Of a stretch of 64,000 bases of DNA, positions 15,724-26,817 are shown piece by piece. Each line of letters opens with the position of its first letter. Position 1 is the stretch's first letter. The position numbers and the translations under genes are program-made. A model generated the notes under the pieces. That model ran no database searches and was not told the DNA's origin. It saw nothing but the letters and a program-made list of their open reading frames with translations. Source of the DNA: Anastatus disparis (Eukaryota > Arthropoda > Insecta > Hymenoptera > Eupelmidae). Where the stretch lies: contig JAFFSR010000004.1 of NCBI GenBank assembly GCA_017163975.1, positions 4,216,001-4,280,000 of the forward strand, read 5' to 3'.

Positions 15724-18381
15724 GACGAACCCCTCAAAATATTTACTTAGAACGCTAACAGCATTCTGTCGCAAAACAGAACGAAAGTTACAGAGCTCGA
15801 GGCCCTTCTCGAGTCTAACCACATCGATGTTGCCTGCATAACCGAGACTCACCTAAATCCTAATAAGAATCTATTCATACCCAACTTTAAAATATACAGA
15901 AAAGATCGCCCTAACTCACAAGGAGGTGGCGTTGCTGTCCTTGTTAGAAATTCCATTCGTCACAAACCTATCAGCATCAATACGCCCATCACCTGCGAAG
16001 TGGTTGGCATTCAAACCGAATTTGCAAATAAGTCCCTTCGTATCTTCTCTTTTTACTCTCCCCCAAACACCAATAATATGTCCGAGATCCCCCTACTTTT
16101 TGATTCAAATACTCCCACCGTCGTTGCTGGAGACCTGAATGCCAAAAACAAGCATTGGGGTTGTCTCTCAAACAACACTAAAGGAAACTCCCTCTGGAGT
16201 TCTCACCTTCGTCACAATTTCTCTATCGAGGCCCCTGCCTCCCCAACACACTTCCCTGGTACTACTGATCATCAACCAGAAATTTTAGATATTTTTCTCA
16301 CGAAAAATATCTCTCTCGACAAGGACCCTTGGACCTGCGCAGAGTTAAATTCAGACCACAATCCGGTATATATCGAAATACCAATAAATCCTATCCTCAA
16401 TCCTCCCACCAAAACAAGCATCGACTTCCTTCATCTAAAATACAGTCTCGAAACATCCTCCTTCAAATGCAGTCAGATACACTCCATCGAAGATATCGAT
16501 GCAGCCATCCTGAATCTCACAAACGAGGTAACCAACTCAATAGAAAAGGCTAGCTCATCCATCACTCCCAAATCCCGCAAAACAAACCTTCCCAGTTCTA
16601 CAAAAAAGCTAATCGTAACGAAAAATAGAATCCGTAAACTCTGGCAAACTTATCGAAACCCTATACATCGTACTCGCTTAAACGCTATCCAAAAAGAACT
16701 CACCTCAGCTCTTAAAGAAACAAATGACCTTGCATTCGAAAACTATATAGCTGAAGCCGAGGCCAACCCTAAAAGCAATTGGAAAATTATCAAATCCCTC
16801 CGCAATCGCAAAACCCACTTACCTGCTTTAAAAAGAGACAATATTTCCTACTCTCTTGATGAAGAGAAAGCCGAAATCTTCGCGGATTCACTAGAAGAAC
16901 AATGCTCTCCACTCCCCAGCTCGAACGAAACCTCTCTTTTTCACGAACACGTTACTGAGACTGTGCATGAATTTCAATATTCTGACGCCGAATTCCAACA
17001 CACTTCCCCTCATGAAATCTCGAAAATCATTCGCTCCCTAAAAAATAGAAAAGCTCCAGGCTCTGACGGCATTGGAAACGGAGTTTTCAAAATTCTTCCC
17101 CGCAAACACATTGTCGCTATTACCAACATTGTCAATGCAATGTTGAGATTACAATACTTTCCCAAAGCTTGGAAAGAAGCAATAGTTATCCTAATTCCTA
17201 AACCCGGTATGCCCTTAAGCTCTGCATCTAGCTATCGACCCATCAGTCTACTCTCCTCTTTAAGTAAAATAGCCGAACAGGTCATTCGACATCGTATTGA
17301 CCAATTCGTCGAAGAAAGAAGTATCGTCCCCGAATTTCAACATGGATTCCGCAGAAAACATGGCTCAGTTCATTAACTCCTCCGTGTGTCGGAGTTCATA
17401 GCCGACAACCTCAACAAGAGAAAACATATCAGCATGCTCTTGCTAGATGTAAAACAAGCCTTTGACAGAGTCTGGCACGAAGGTCTAATCTATAAACTCA
17501 TTAAACTAGAATTTCCACACTACCTCATAGGCATCATCAAATCCTATCTCACAGACAGGACCATTCGGGTCCGTGTGGGTAAGTCTCTCTCTTCTTCCAG
17601 ACCCATAACTGCAGGGGTCCCCCAAGGTTCGAAAATCTCTCCTCTCTTTAATATATTCTCTTACGACTACCCCAAGGACAATAAAGTTCTAGTTGCTCAA
17701 TATGCCGACGACTCTGCCCTCATTTATACCTCAAAAGTCATCACTCATTGTTCTTCCGTACTAAACAAATTCACTCCTGAAGTGGTAAGATGGTACCACA
17801 CTTGGAGAGCAGCAATCAACGAATCCAAATCTGTTGCCATTTTCTTCTCTCGACGAAATCGTACTCCATCAAATCTCCTAGTTAACAACCATCGTGTTGA
17901 CTGGAGTTCTTCAGCCAAATACCTGGGTGTTACTTTCGATCGTAAACTCACATGGCAAAAACAAATCGATTCAGTCCGAGCCAAATGCCAAAGTGCTTAT
18001 GCTGTCTTAAAGCCTTTTTTCAATAATAAATCATTAACTAAGAAAACAAAAGCCCGCGCTTTTAATGCCATTATCCGCAGTATTTGCACTTACGCGATCC
18101 CAATATGGGGATCCGCAAACCCTAACCGTATAGCTAAACTCCAAGGCACCTACATGCGCCTCCTGCGCTCCTCTCTTCAGATCCCCTGGTTTATTCGAAA
18201 TAATCAAATCTTAAAAGAAACCGGAATCGACTCAATTCCAGAAGCAGCGAACAAACACGCTGCGAATCTCCGTCTCTCGATCTCTAAACATAGCAATCCT
18301 AGCATAAAATTTCTTGTAAATTACCGTCGTAAATCCAACGATCGATTCAGAAGGCCATGCTCTCTGATTCGATCTCCATAA
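15724..18381 (+). pseudogene. LINE ORF2 (AP-endonuclease and reverse transcriptase)
   Basis: One frame runs from ORF1 to 18381 with in-frame TAG at 15748-15750 and TAA at 17374-17376. The endonuclease starts NANSILSQN, with CITETHLNP, GGGVAVLVRNS, VAGDLNAKNKHWG and SDHNPVYI. The RT has RKAPGSDGIGN (about 17050), SYRPISLLSSLSK, LLLDVKQAFDRVWH, GVPQGSKISPLFN and the active-site YADDSALIY at 17701. The C-terminal thumb ends FRRPCSLI. No ATG opens the frame, so the original start is lost or it is translated by reinitiation. The two stops inactivate it. Confidence 0.9.
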
Positions 18382-18641
18382 CCTTTCTTCACTAATCTGA
18401 CTTTAAACAGTCTATTTTCGTGTTTCGCAATTTGCGCGAGTGCCATACAGTCCCCGCTATATGAGCCACCGTTGTCTCTCAATTTTCTTCTTCTTAAGGT
18501 TCATAACCATTTTGGTTGGTAACCAACGGGGAGGTGGTTTTAGTCGGTAGGCATCTGCGGGTGAATCCGACACTACCCTTACGGGGGTGTCTTTTGAAGA
18601 TTTCCCCTCCTCGACCCTTCAAACAAAAAAAAAAAAAAAAA

Positions 18642-19160
18642 GCGTTTAATATCATTTCTCCAGAAGTAGTGGGCTACGAATGCGGTGATAAACTTGAGTT
18701 ATTAAAGTTGCTACAAACTTGAGTTATTAAAATTCTAACCTGTCGCGACAAGTAGTGGGCTACAAATGTAGTGGGCCAGAATCCCCCCTGGGCTAGAATC
18801 CCCCTTGTTTACCTACTGATGTAATAGAACCTATTCTTTCTTTGGGGTTTATCCACTTACAGCCTATTTGGCCTAGTAAGTGACACCTCGACCACTTTTG
18901 TGTTCTGGTGTTTTCGCGTTCAAAACTATATCTCAATTTCCCTAACTTCGGGAGGTGTGTGCTCAATCGTGCAGGCGTTCTTAGGCGGGGAGCATCGCTC
19001 ATACCCATCCTATTTAGTGCATCGGGAGCTCAAACACCTACCCGGCAGAACGATCCGGCTCAACTATAATAGTGGAGCAATTGCGTTCTGCCTTACCGGC
19101 CCTTGAGTGACTTTCGTCGGTTTTTGTTAAAATCCCGTTCCTCTGCGTAAGAGTCAAATG
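18642..19160. other. Right target duplication and unassigned sequence
   Basis: The first 13 bp (18642-18654) repeat the left target site. The rest is GC-richer than its surroundings and contains short repeats (AAACTTGAGTTATTAAA twice near 18690-18735, AGTAGTGGGCTAC twice). It looks like older repetitive sequence. I find no supported gene. Confidence 0.5.
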
Positions 19161-22100
19161 CTCGTTTTTTTTTTATTTATTTGTTTATTTAAAGCATATA
19201 TGATACATTGATAGTTACGCAAACAAATTAAATAGTAACATTAAAAATATTAGAGAGAAGCGCATCGTACAAGAGTCGAAACACATGCATTACATATACT
19301 TTTGGCTTTAGCAAAAAAGCACTCGAAGGATATAAGATAACTGATGTTAATTAGCTAGATGAGGAGATGAGTTCATCGTGAGTCCTTAGTAAAGGGCTAT
19401 TTGTAGGCATTACATATTTTTTTTTTTGCTGCTGGAAAAGTTTATATGAGAAAAAAAACAGCTGCTTAGATGACTTTTGACTTATATCTAGGCCTTAAAA
19501 CTATAGAGACAGAGTATTTACATATTTACAAAAGGTGGCGAGAGCAAGAGATGAAATTTCTTTTTTCTTTTTGTTTACAAGATAACTCAATAATATCGCA
19601 GGTGCAACTGATGTCGCTAAGATACATCAGTAGAACATATATTAGCTCTTTTTCTTTTTTATACATTGGGTCAGTTTTCAGTTAGATTAAAGAGAATGTT
19701 CGGATGTGAGACATATAAAAACGCATTACATTATTTTATCGAAGATACATAGGTATAACACTGTGAACAGTTTTGTTTTTGTTTTAATTTACATTAGTTT
19801 TTTTTTCGCGAATAGTATTTTAATTTCACATTTGACATTTAATGTTAATCGAAAAGATATAAAAAGTATAGTGTTGTTACTGATTATACTTATCTATTTT
19901 TACACGTTATTGATATGTATATTTCTTTTCATTTTTTCTTTTTTTTTTTTTTTTTTTTTAATGTTATACTTTAAGTAAAAATTCGATAAAAATAGTTATA
20001 ATAATGATTACATTTAATAGAGATTATACTAAGAATTGTTTATTGGTTTTTATATTTAATGTTGTTTCTTTCTAGTTTGTTTTCTTAGTTCATTTAATAA
20101 TTTATTATCATTGATCCACCAGTATTTGACCGTCTTGAGCCTGGAGACATCATCAGCATCACAAGGAGGGATACTTTGAGAATATTTGAGATTTTTTGCT
20201 TTTTCGTTAAAGAGGATTTTTTTATTATTTTTATGCCTAGGCATATGATAGATTATTGGTATGTTTTTATAATTTTGGATCAGGTTTTGTTGGTCCAGCA
20301 AGATGAATGCTTCAGGAGGAATGTAGCCTGATCTTTTACATTTATTAATATAGGTTGGGTTTATTTAAATTAATTTGCTTATTAGAGCATTGGGGTTGTC
20401 AGCACAATTGAAAAATAGTCTCTGCAAATTTTTATTATAAAGTTATCAATTCTAGGTATATTACTTTGGGCGTACATGTTTTTATTTGAGATATGTCTGT
20501 GAAAATTTGAATGAGCGGATCTGTGCATTTTTAGGCAGACTCTAAGGCAGGCTCTTTCGAATGCTCTTAATTTTTCAATTGTGCTGGCACTTTGGTTGAA
20601 CCATATTGGTGCAGCACAGGTAATGATGGGACATACTAGTAGACAAAAACATATGATTTTTGCTTTTTTACTAATATATATTTGTTATAAAATAAATTAC
20701 TCAGTGCTTTAAAGGCTTTTCTAGCTTTATTTAATTGTATATAAGGGTGTTGTGAGAGCCTCAAGAGGTTGTCGATGTAAATGCCTAAATATTTTACTAT
20801 ATTTTTGTGCGGAATGGGGACAGGAGCGTTGTTTTCGTTATTTATGTGATTCTGGAAATTTCCCCAATTTTTTTTTATTTTTGTTAAGTCTATGGGAAGG
20901 CGAAACAGGATAGTTTCGCATTTATCTGGGTTTACTTTGAGAAACCAGTTTTTATAATATTTGTTGATTTTTTTAATGAGAGTTTCTTATGTGATTTTAA
21001 TATTATCAGGTCTTTTGCCAACTACATAGACCAATAAGTCGTCTGCAAAGGCAATGGCATATGATTTTTTATTTGAGTTTAGATTAAATAGTTTGAGTAA
21101 GTCACAGGTAATATTAAAGAGTGTGGGGGAGTTTACCGTTCCCTGCAGTAACCCTTCAACTATTTGAAAGGGTGCAGACGATGCATTTTTTGTGCAAACA
21201 AGGATATTTCTGTTAATGAGCATATTATTAATAAGTTGAATTAATTCGGTAGGGTAGTCTTTTTTAATGAGTTTATAAATAAGTCCGGTTATCCAGACCG
21301 AGTCGAAGGCTTTTTCGAGGTCTACCAAACAAGCAGCTACCGTTTCGTGATTGTTTAAGTGTTGAAAGACATCCGTTAATAGTTTATTGACTGCATGAGT
21401 CGTTGAGTGTCTAAAACAAAAGCCAAATTGCTGTGGGGGGATGATTTGGTTTCTTTCAGTAAATTCTGTTAATTGTTGGTTTATTATTGCCTCAAACACT
21501 TTGCTGACTTTAGATAGCAAACTGATGGGCCTGTAGCATTGAGGATTTGAAGGGTCTTTGTCTTTTTTTAATATTGGGATTATTTTAGCATACTTCCAGT
21601 CATTGGGAAAGTAGCAGTTATTTATGATGTTGTTGAAGATTTTTGTGTAGCTGATTAGAATTTTGAGAGGGAGTTTTTTAACTGCAATATTTGGTATATT
21701 ATCTATTCCAGCTGATGTTTTATTTTTGAAAGATTTTATGATGTTTAAGGTTTCTGAGAGAGTTGTAAAGATTTTACGAAGGTTGTTGTGTGAAGGTGCT
21801 ATTGAGAGATTTGTGTCACCGAAGTGACAGATGGGGTTATTTTCGTTTATTGCAGTTTCTTCAAGATAGGTGTTTACTTTGTTCATAATTAGGCAGTGTC
21901 GTTTCTTCGGTTGTTTTTGATTAAGTCAACGTTCTGTGTTAAATTTGGATTTAAGTTTTTTTTCATTTTATTTATTTTTGTTATTAATCTAGATTTTATT
22001 ATAAAAGATTTCAATTTTTTTATTAATGTATTTTTCTGTGCTATTTGTGTGATTATAGTTAGGGACCGTTTCTAGAATAGTTTGTTGAATTGATTGTGTT

Positions 22101-22982
22101 ATTGTATGTAAGAAGTAATCTATTTCTGTATTAGTGAGATTTTTATTAGCTAGGATTTCTAACTGGTGTTTTTGTTTTAAATTATCTTGAAATTTAAGCC
22201 AATTCGTGTTTTTATAATTTTTAACGTGTTTAATCGCGATTGGTTCAAAAAGCAAATCATTAATATTCAAGTTTATTACCATTTGAATGGCGTTGTGATC
22301 GTTTTGGTATTCAAGGGTAGGTAATTTATCATTAACTAAATTTGTAAAACTTAGCCTGGCGTCAACGATGCCGATATCTAGGTATGCATTTGCGCTGGGG
22401 GAAGTTGGTAAACATGGCGTTTTGACATTGAATCTAAGTAAAATGGACTCGTTGTTTATCCGATTTCTCAAATATCCTCCCCTCGAGCTGGTGACGGTGT
22501 CTCCCCACTCAATTAGCCTAACGTTTAAGTCACCTGCAATGATAAAATAATTGTTTAAATCTGTTAGGTTAAATTGTTAGAAAATACTATTTATTTCATT
22601 AATAAAAGTTATATTATTATTGCCCGCCGCATAGGCAGCGATTACAATAAGATTTGCGTTATTTGTACATTTTAAGTTAATAGCTGATATTTCGAGAGCA
22701 TTGTTATTTGTAACAGGAACATAATTCAGAATAGTAAAAGGTATAGTTTTGTTAATTAAAATTCCCGTGCCACCACCTCGATGGCATTGGGGCGATCGTT
22801 GCGAATGAAGTAGAAGTCTTTAAAAGTGAGGTTATGTTTATGGTTCAGTTTTGTTTCATTTAATAATAGTATGTGCGGCTTTTCTTTTTTTAAAAAGTTA
22901 GATTATTTCTACGTGAATTTGTGACAATAGAGTTTACATTAATTGATATTATGTTTAGTTGCTTTATTATTCTAGCCATTGT
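19160..22982 (-). mobile_element. Second, decayed LINE in reverse orientation
   Basis: On the minus strand, an endonuclease starts near 22980 (MARIIKQLN, then GDLNVRLIEWGD near 22520) with stops and frameshifts. A longer frame follows at 22471-21989, then RT at 21886-20987 with SAGIDNIPN, CYRPISLLSKVSK, LVDLEKAFDSVW and IAFADDLLVYV (FADD at about 21039-21050). The C-terminal part continues after an in-frame stop at 20987 through KYLGIYI and AAPIWFNQS down to about 20056. The minus-strand A tail is the T run at about 19167. The family is not narrowed beyond the Jockey/CR1-like group. It is inactive, and no ORF1 or target duplication is found. Confidence 0.85.
20987..21886 (-). pseudogene. Reverse transcriptase fragment of the second LINE
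   Basis: This is the longest open part (299 aa) of the reversed LINE. It covers RT blocks from the fingers (FKNKTSAGIDNIPN) through the FADD active site and stops right after VVGKRPDNIKIT at an in-frame TAA, beyond which the same protein continues. FCFRHSTTHAVNKL replaces the usual GFRxxxST block, with a Cys at the usual Arg-preceding position. It is part of the decayed element 19160-22982 and has no independent function. Confidence 0.85.
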
Positions 22983-23034
22983 AAATTAAAGTTTTTAAAT
23001 AAAAATTTGAGTTTATTATTTTGATTTTCTCATA

Positions 23035-23395
23035 GGAGCGCGGTGGCGTAACGGATAGAGCTCTTGCCTTCAACGCGGTGGGCACGGGTTCGAATCCTGG
23101 CCAGGCACCTCTGACTTTTTTTCGAAAGAAAATTAGTGTATGTGCTACCCATATCGCGACTCTTAAGAAATCTGGCCTCATTGAGTATCGGTTGATTGTT
23201 GGTCACAAAAGTGGCTGACCATCCATCGGTAGTCAAAGTTTCCGGTATGGCGGTGTCTGACAGTCTAGCCTGATGTAATGTGTTAAACGGTTCCGGGCTG
23301 GGCTCCCTTGACATCTCCATAGAAAAAGGTTAATTATATAGAGGATAACAATATCCTTTATATATTAATCTTTTTTTTTAAAAAAAAAAAAAAAA
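23035..23395 (+). mobile_element. tRNA-derived SINE
   Basis: The head has an A box TGGCGTAACGG and a B box GGGTTCGAATCC (about 23043-23097) in a tRNA-like frame. A 230-bp body and an A/T-rich tail with an A19 run follow at about 23380-23398. The internal Pol III promoter, tRNA-unrelated body and poly(A) end are the SINE pattern. It lies just beyond the 5' end of the reversed LINE. Confidence 0.7.
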
Positions 23396-23427
23396 AAATT
23401 ATTTTGATTTTCTATTTTTTTTTTTGA

Positions 23428-23476
23428 AAAGCCGCAGTCGGATGCTCTAGCCCCTGAGCCACCACGGCTCTGTAAT
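23428..23476 (-). mobile_element. tRNA-like head of a truncated SINE
   Basis: On the minus strand AGAGCCGTGGTGGCTCAGGGG... contains an A box and an anticodon-arm-like GCATCCGACTGCGGC, but no B box follows. It is probably a truncated SINE from a different tRNA-derived family than 23035-23395. Confidence 0.45.
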
Positions 23477-23589
23477 AGAATCTAATATAACCTTATTTAT
23501 TGGTAAGAAAATTAATGAATACTTTGATAGCTATCAACCCGACTTATTGAAAATATCTAGTGTTGTAAATACATCACTATATATATGTA

Positions 23590-24560
23590 CACTACCGGTC
23601 AATTGCTTTTGCCCACCCTAGAGTAAAATTTATTAAAAAAAAAGTATCTTCGAAACTAATGATCTCATTATCAAAACCCAAACGCCGTTTGGAAGATTGG
23701 TCAAAAATCTTTGAAATAAAGTAAGTCTGGTATGAAAAGTCATTTTCTAATTGCTTATAGCAATGTAAAAAAAATTTTTTTATTAATTTTTTTTTGCTCA
23801 CATAAAAGAGAATGCCATTTTTATGGAAATTATGATATCGAAAAAAAAACAAATGGGCTTTAAAACTCTAATAGTCCTCTTTAAAATGAGCTAAGTAAAA
23901 TGTTTCTATTACTCTTTTAACCACAATCATGATAATTTTTTGGAAAAAAAGACCTATTTTTCCAATCATAATTATCTCATAAACTAAGAAAGATAGAAAA
24001 TTTTATATTAAAGAAAAAGTGTTTCATTTTTAGTCTAGAATATATATACTTAGTAACCAATAAATTTAGGAAAAAAATTTTTTTTTTTTAATCGTTTAAT
24101 TAAAAATTTTTACTAATTTTTCATGAATTTTCCCTAAAAATATTAATAAAAAAAAAAATTTTTTCTTCCGAAACTTATTGGTCACTAAATACATATATTC
24201 TAGACTAAAAATGAAACATTTTTTCTTTAATATAAAATTTTCTATCTTTCTTAGTTTATGAGATAATCATGATTGAAAAAATAGGTCTATTTCCGAAAAA
24301 TTATCATAATTGTGGTTAAAAAAGTAATAGAAACATTTTACATAGCTCATTTCAAAGAGAACTATTAGAGTTTTAAAACCCATTTGGTTTTTTTTCAATA
24401 TCATAATTTTCATAAAAATGGCATTCACTTTTATGTGGGCAAAAAAAAATTAGTAAAAACATTTTTTTTTACATTGCTGTAAGCAATTAGAATATAACTT
24501 TTTTTATACCGGACTTACTATATTTCAAAGATTTTTGACCAATTTTTTTTTTAATATTTA
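23590..24560. mobile_element. Long foldback element (about 420-bp arms)
   Basis: The left end is CACTACCGGTCAATTGCTTT after TA, resembling Tc1-type termini. The sequence from about 23680 to 24095 returns in inverted orientation from about 24100 to 24550 with roughly nine of ten bases matching, around an A/T loop. The right arm lacks the outermost about 90 bp, so that end is truncated. It has no transposase. A transcript through it would form a long hairpin RNA. Confidence 0.75.
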
Positions 24561-24984
24561 ATATTCATAAAATATGAATATATGTTCTACTTTTAATTAA
24601 AAATAACATTAAAAACTATTATCGTGTGGTAATTAATCCTTAATACTTTAACAGTTTTTATTGATATAGAATATGAAATACAAATAGTTATTGCTTTTTA
24701 TTTTAATTATAATTATTTTTTTGTTTCTTTATAGCCAGGGGGAGTTTCCGTAACCAACGAGTATCCACGTATACACCATTTTTTTAGTTAAATCTGAATC
24801 TGGATGTTGAATTGCTGAAAAATGGTAAAGGAAAGGAAATTGTTATAAGCAACGTAATTGTTTATGCTTATAAAAGAAAAAAATATTACCAAAAAGTTTT
24901 TTAATCATATATAGAATACTATGTTCTTTTTAGAATATAAAAAAGTTGATTGGAAGTCAAGTTATTACAAATTTTAACGCATTA

Positions 24985-25306
24985 GGCTAGCTGAATTTAA
25001 TTCGCGCTGACTATTTCTTAAATATTTTTATTTCTATTTGCTATAGACGTTTTATGGCTTATTTGAAAAGAAAAGCTTTGTACTATAAGGTAGAATAATA
25101 ATTATTAAGCCAATTTAACTTACTACTGTGATATAGTATTTCAAAGTCAGAAATTAATTATGCATAATTAATTTCTGACTGAAATAAGGTGGAACTATGG
25201 TTTCACCTTACAGTACTAAGCTTCAAATAAGCCTTTAAACCTCAATATTTCAAATAAAAATTAAAATATTTAAGAAATAGTCAGCACGAAGTTAGTTAAG
25301 CTAGTT
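24985..25306. repeat. 322-bp foldback repeat with 34-bp perfect palindrome
   Basis: The outer arms share CGYGCTGACTATTTCTTAAA. The centre is GTCAGAAATTAATTATG followed immediately by its exact reverse complement (25146-25179), with no loop. It is probably a MITE. No clear target duplication is visible. Confidence 0.65.
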
Positions 25307-25590
25307 GTAGATTTAGTAAAAATCCACGAAGATTTTGTGAAAACCCTTTACAACAGGGTACCGGATTGCATAATGAGTTTCATTCTTATCTTAACAGTGG
25401 ACACTTTATTAACCTAAAAAACGGCCTCAACTAAAAAAAAATTGAAACTCGAATTTCATTATTGAAATTTTATTAAAAATATGACTTTTCGAATTATTTT
25501 CAATAGTTTATTTATTAAGTAGGTTTAATATATTTTATTAATATTAATGCAATATCAATATTTTGTAATAATTTCGGTAACTTAATTAAT

Positions 25591-25738
25591 CTCATAAATT
25601 TTTAATATATCAAGAATGAAGTATTATATATTATTCCCACTAATTTTTAACGTATAAATTTTTAACTCATAAATTTTTAATATATCGAGAATGAAGTATT
25701 ATATATTATTCCCGCTAATTTTTAACGTAAAATATATT
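25591..25738. repeat. 75-bp tandem duplication
   Basis: Two units starting CTCATAAATTTTTAATATAT differ at a few bases (CAAGAATG/CGAGAATG, CCCAC/CCCGC). Confidence 0.8.
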
Positions 25739-26343
25739 CTACTTTTGGCCCGCTTTTCAAATTAATAATCTAGTGGTCATTTTTGTTGAAATAAGAATAA
25801 ATATTCATTATATTTTTTAATTTTTTAAAATTACTAGGTTGTAGTAGAAATAAGTATTTTGAAATTATCCTTTTTAATTACTTAATACATTTTTTAAAAC
25901 TTTTTACAAATTTATAAATATACATAGAAGAATCATTTCAAAAACAAAATTTTGAACATTATTATAACTTTATTATTATATCTTGTGCATAATAATTTTC
26001 TGCATGTGCAATATTTGAAGTATATGGTGAACAATTATTATTCGAAATTATTTGTGCACAAATGTTATTGTGTAAAATAATTAGGTGCACAACTCGTACC
26101 TTGCCAAATCAACCTCCCCAAATTTAAGAAAAAATGAAATCTACTATATTTCTAAAAATTATCGCATATCAGTAAAGTATCCTGCAAACTAGAAATTATT
26201 TTAAATTGTTGATTGTAATTATTAAAATTAATTAATTTTACAAAACACATAATAGTAATTCTTTTCATTTGTAATTAATATACACAAATAAAATCCAAAA
26301 CTAAAATTTATAATAAATTAAATTTAAATAAGTGTTTGAATTT

Positions 26344-26817
26344 TCGCGCTATTACACAAACATAACACGCGACCCGGCCGGAAACCACCACCAGCGCTTC
26401 AACGATGAAGCGGTGACCGGTTACCGGCGTCTGTGGATTTCTTTCTCCTCTTTTCCCCTCTTATACATATTCACCCTCTTTGTCTAAAAGGTATCGAAGT
26501 ATTATATCCGGCGCCATATTGTTTTACGCTCGAGTATGGTTCAGTCGCGCTTGTGTTTTCATCGCGTTCGTGTTTTCTCAAACTCGTTAAATTGCGCGTA
26601 CGTAAACGACGAAAAAGATTAATCCTTTCTTATTGGTGTACACACGGTTAACAATTAAAAGGGAAGCAATAAATAGAAGAATAAATTGGAGAAAAAGAAA
26701 AGGATCGAAGAAGCCAACGTAGACATTAGTATACAAACTCAACCTAAAAGTACAAGAATATTAAGGAAGAGAATAAGAAAAGTAATATATCCACACCTGT
26801 ATTAAAGTAATACAAGA
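26344..26817 (+). promoter_or_regulatory. Promoter and 5' UTR region of the mRNA-export adaptor gene
   Basis: Base composition changes sharply: the first 100 bp contain GCGACCCGGCCGG and GTGACCGGTTACCGG in otherwise AT-rich DNA, as at many insect housekeeping promoters. Transcription probably starts in this interval. The leader would then run to the ATG at 26818. The start site cannot be fixed from sequence alone. Confidence 0.4.

Larger units (their letters stand above)
14262..18641 (+). mobile_element. Full-length but defective Jockey-type LINE
   Basis: The element spans 4.38 kb between 13-bp target duplications. The order is a 5' UTR starting with a 20-bp direct repeat (CACATTCATCACAGTTCAAA twice), ORF1 with zinc knuckles, ORF2 with endonuclease and reverse transcriptase, a 3' UTR, and an A18 tail. 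The intact 5' end and duplications show full-length insertion. In-frame stops in both ORFs mean it cannot mobilise itself. The long exact target duplication suggests a fairly recent event. Confidence 0.9.
24561..26343. other. AT-rich intergenic region with foldback and tandem repeats
   Basis: It contains an imperfect inverted repeat at 24985-25306, with a perfect 34-bp palindrome at its core (25146-25179), and a 75-bp tandem duplication (25591-25665 and 25666-25738). The rest is A/T-rich with no ORF that I can support. Confidence 0.6.

Noticed and set aside
18900..19106. 68-aa frame in the GC-richer stretch after the LINE
   Set aside because: No motif, no homologous pattern and no plausible start context.
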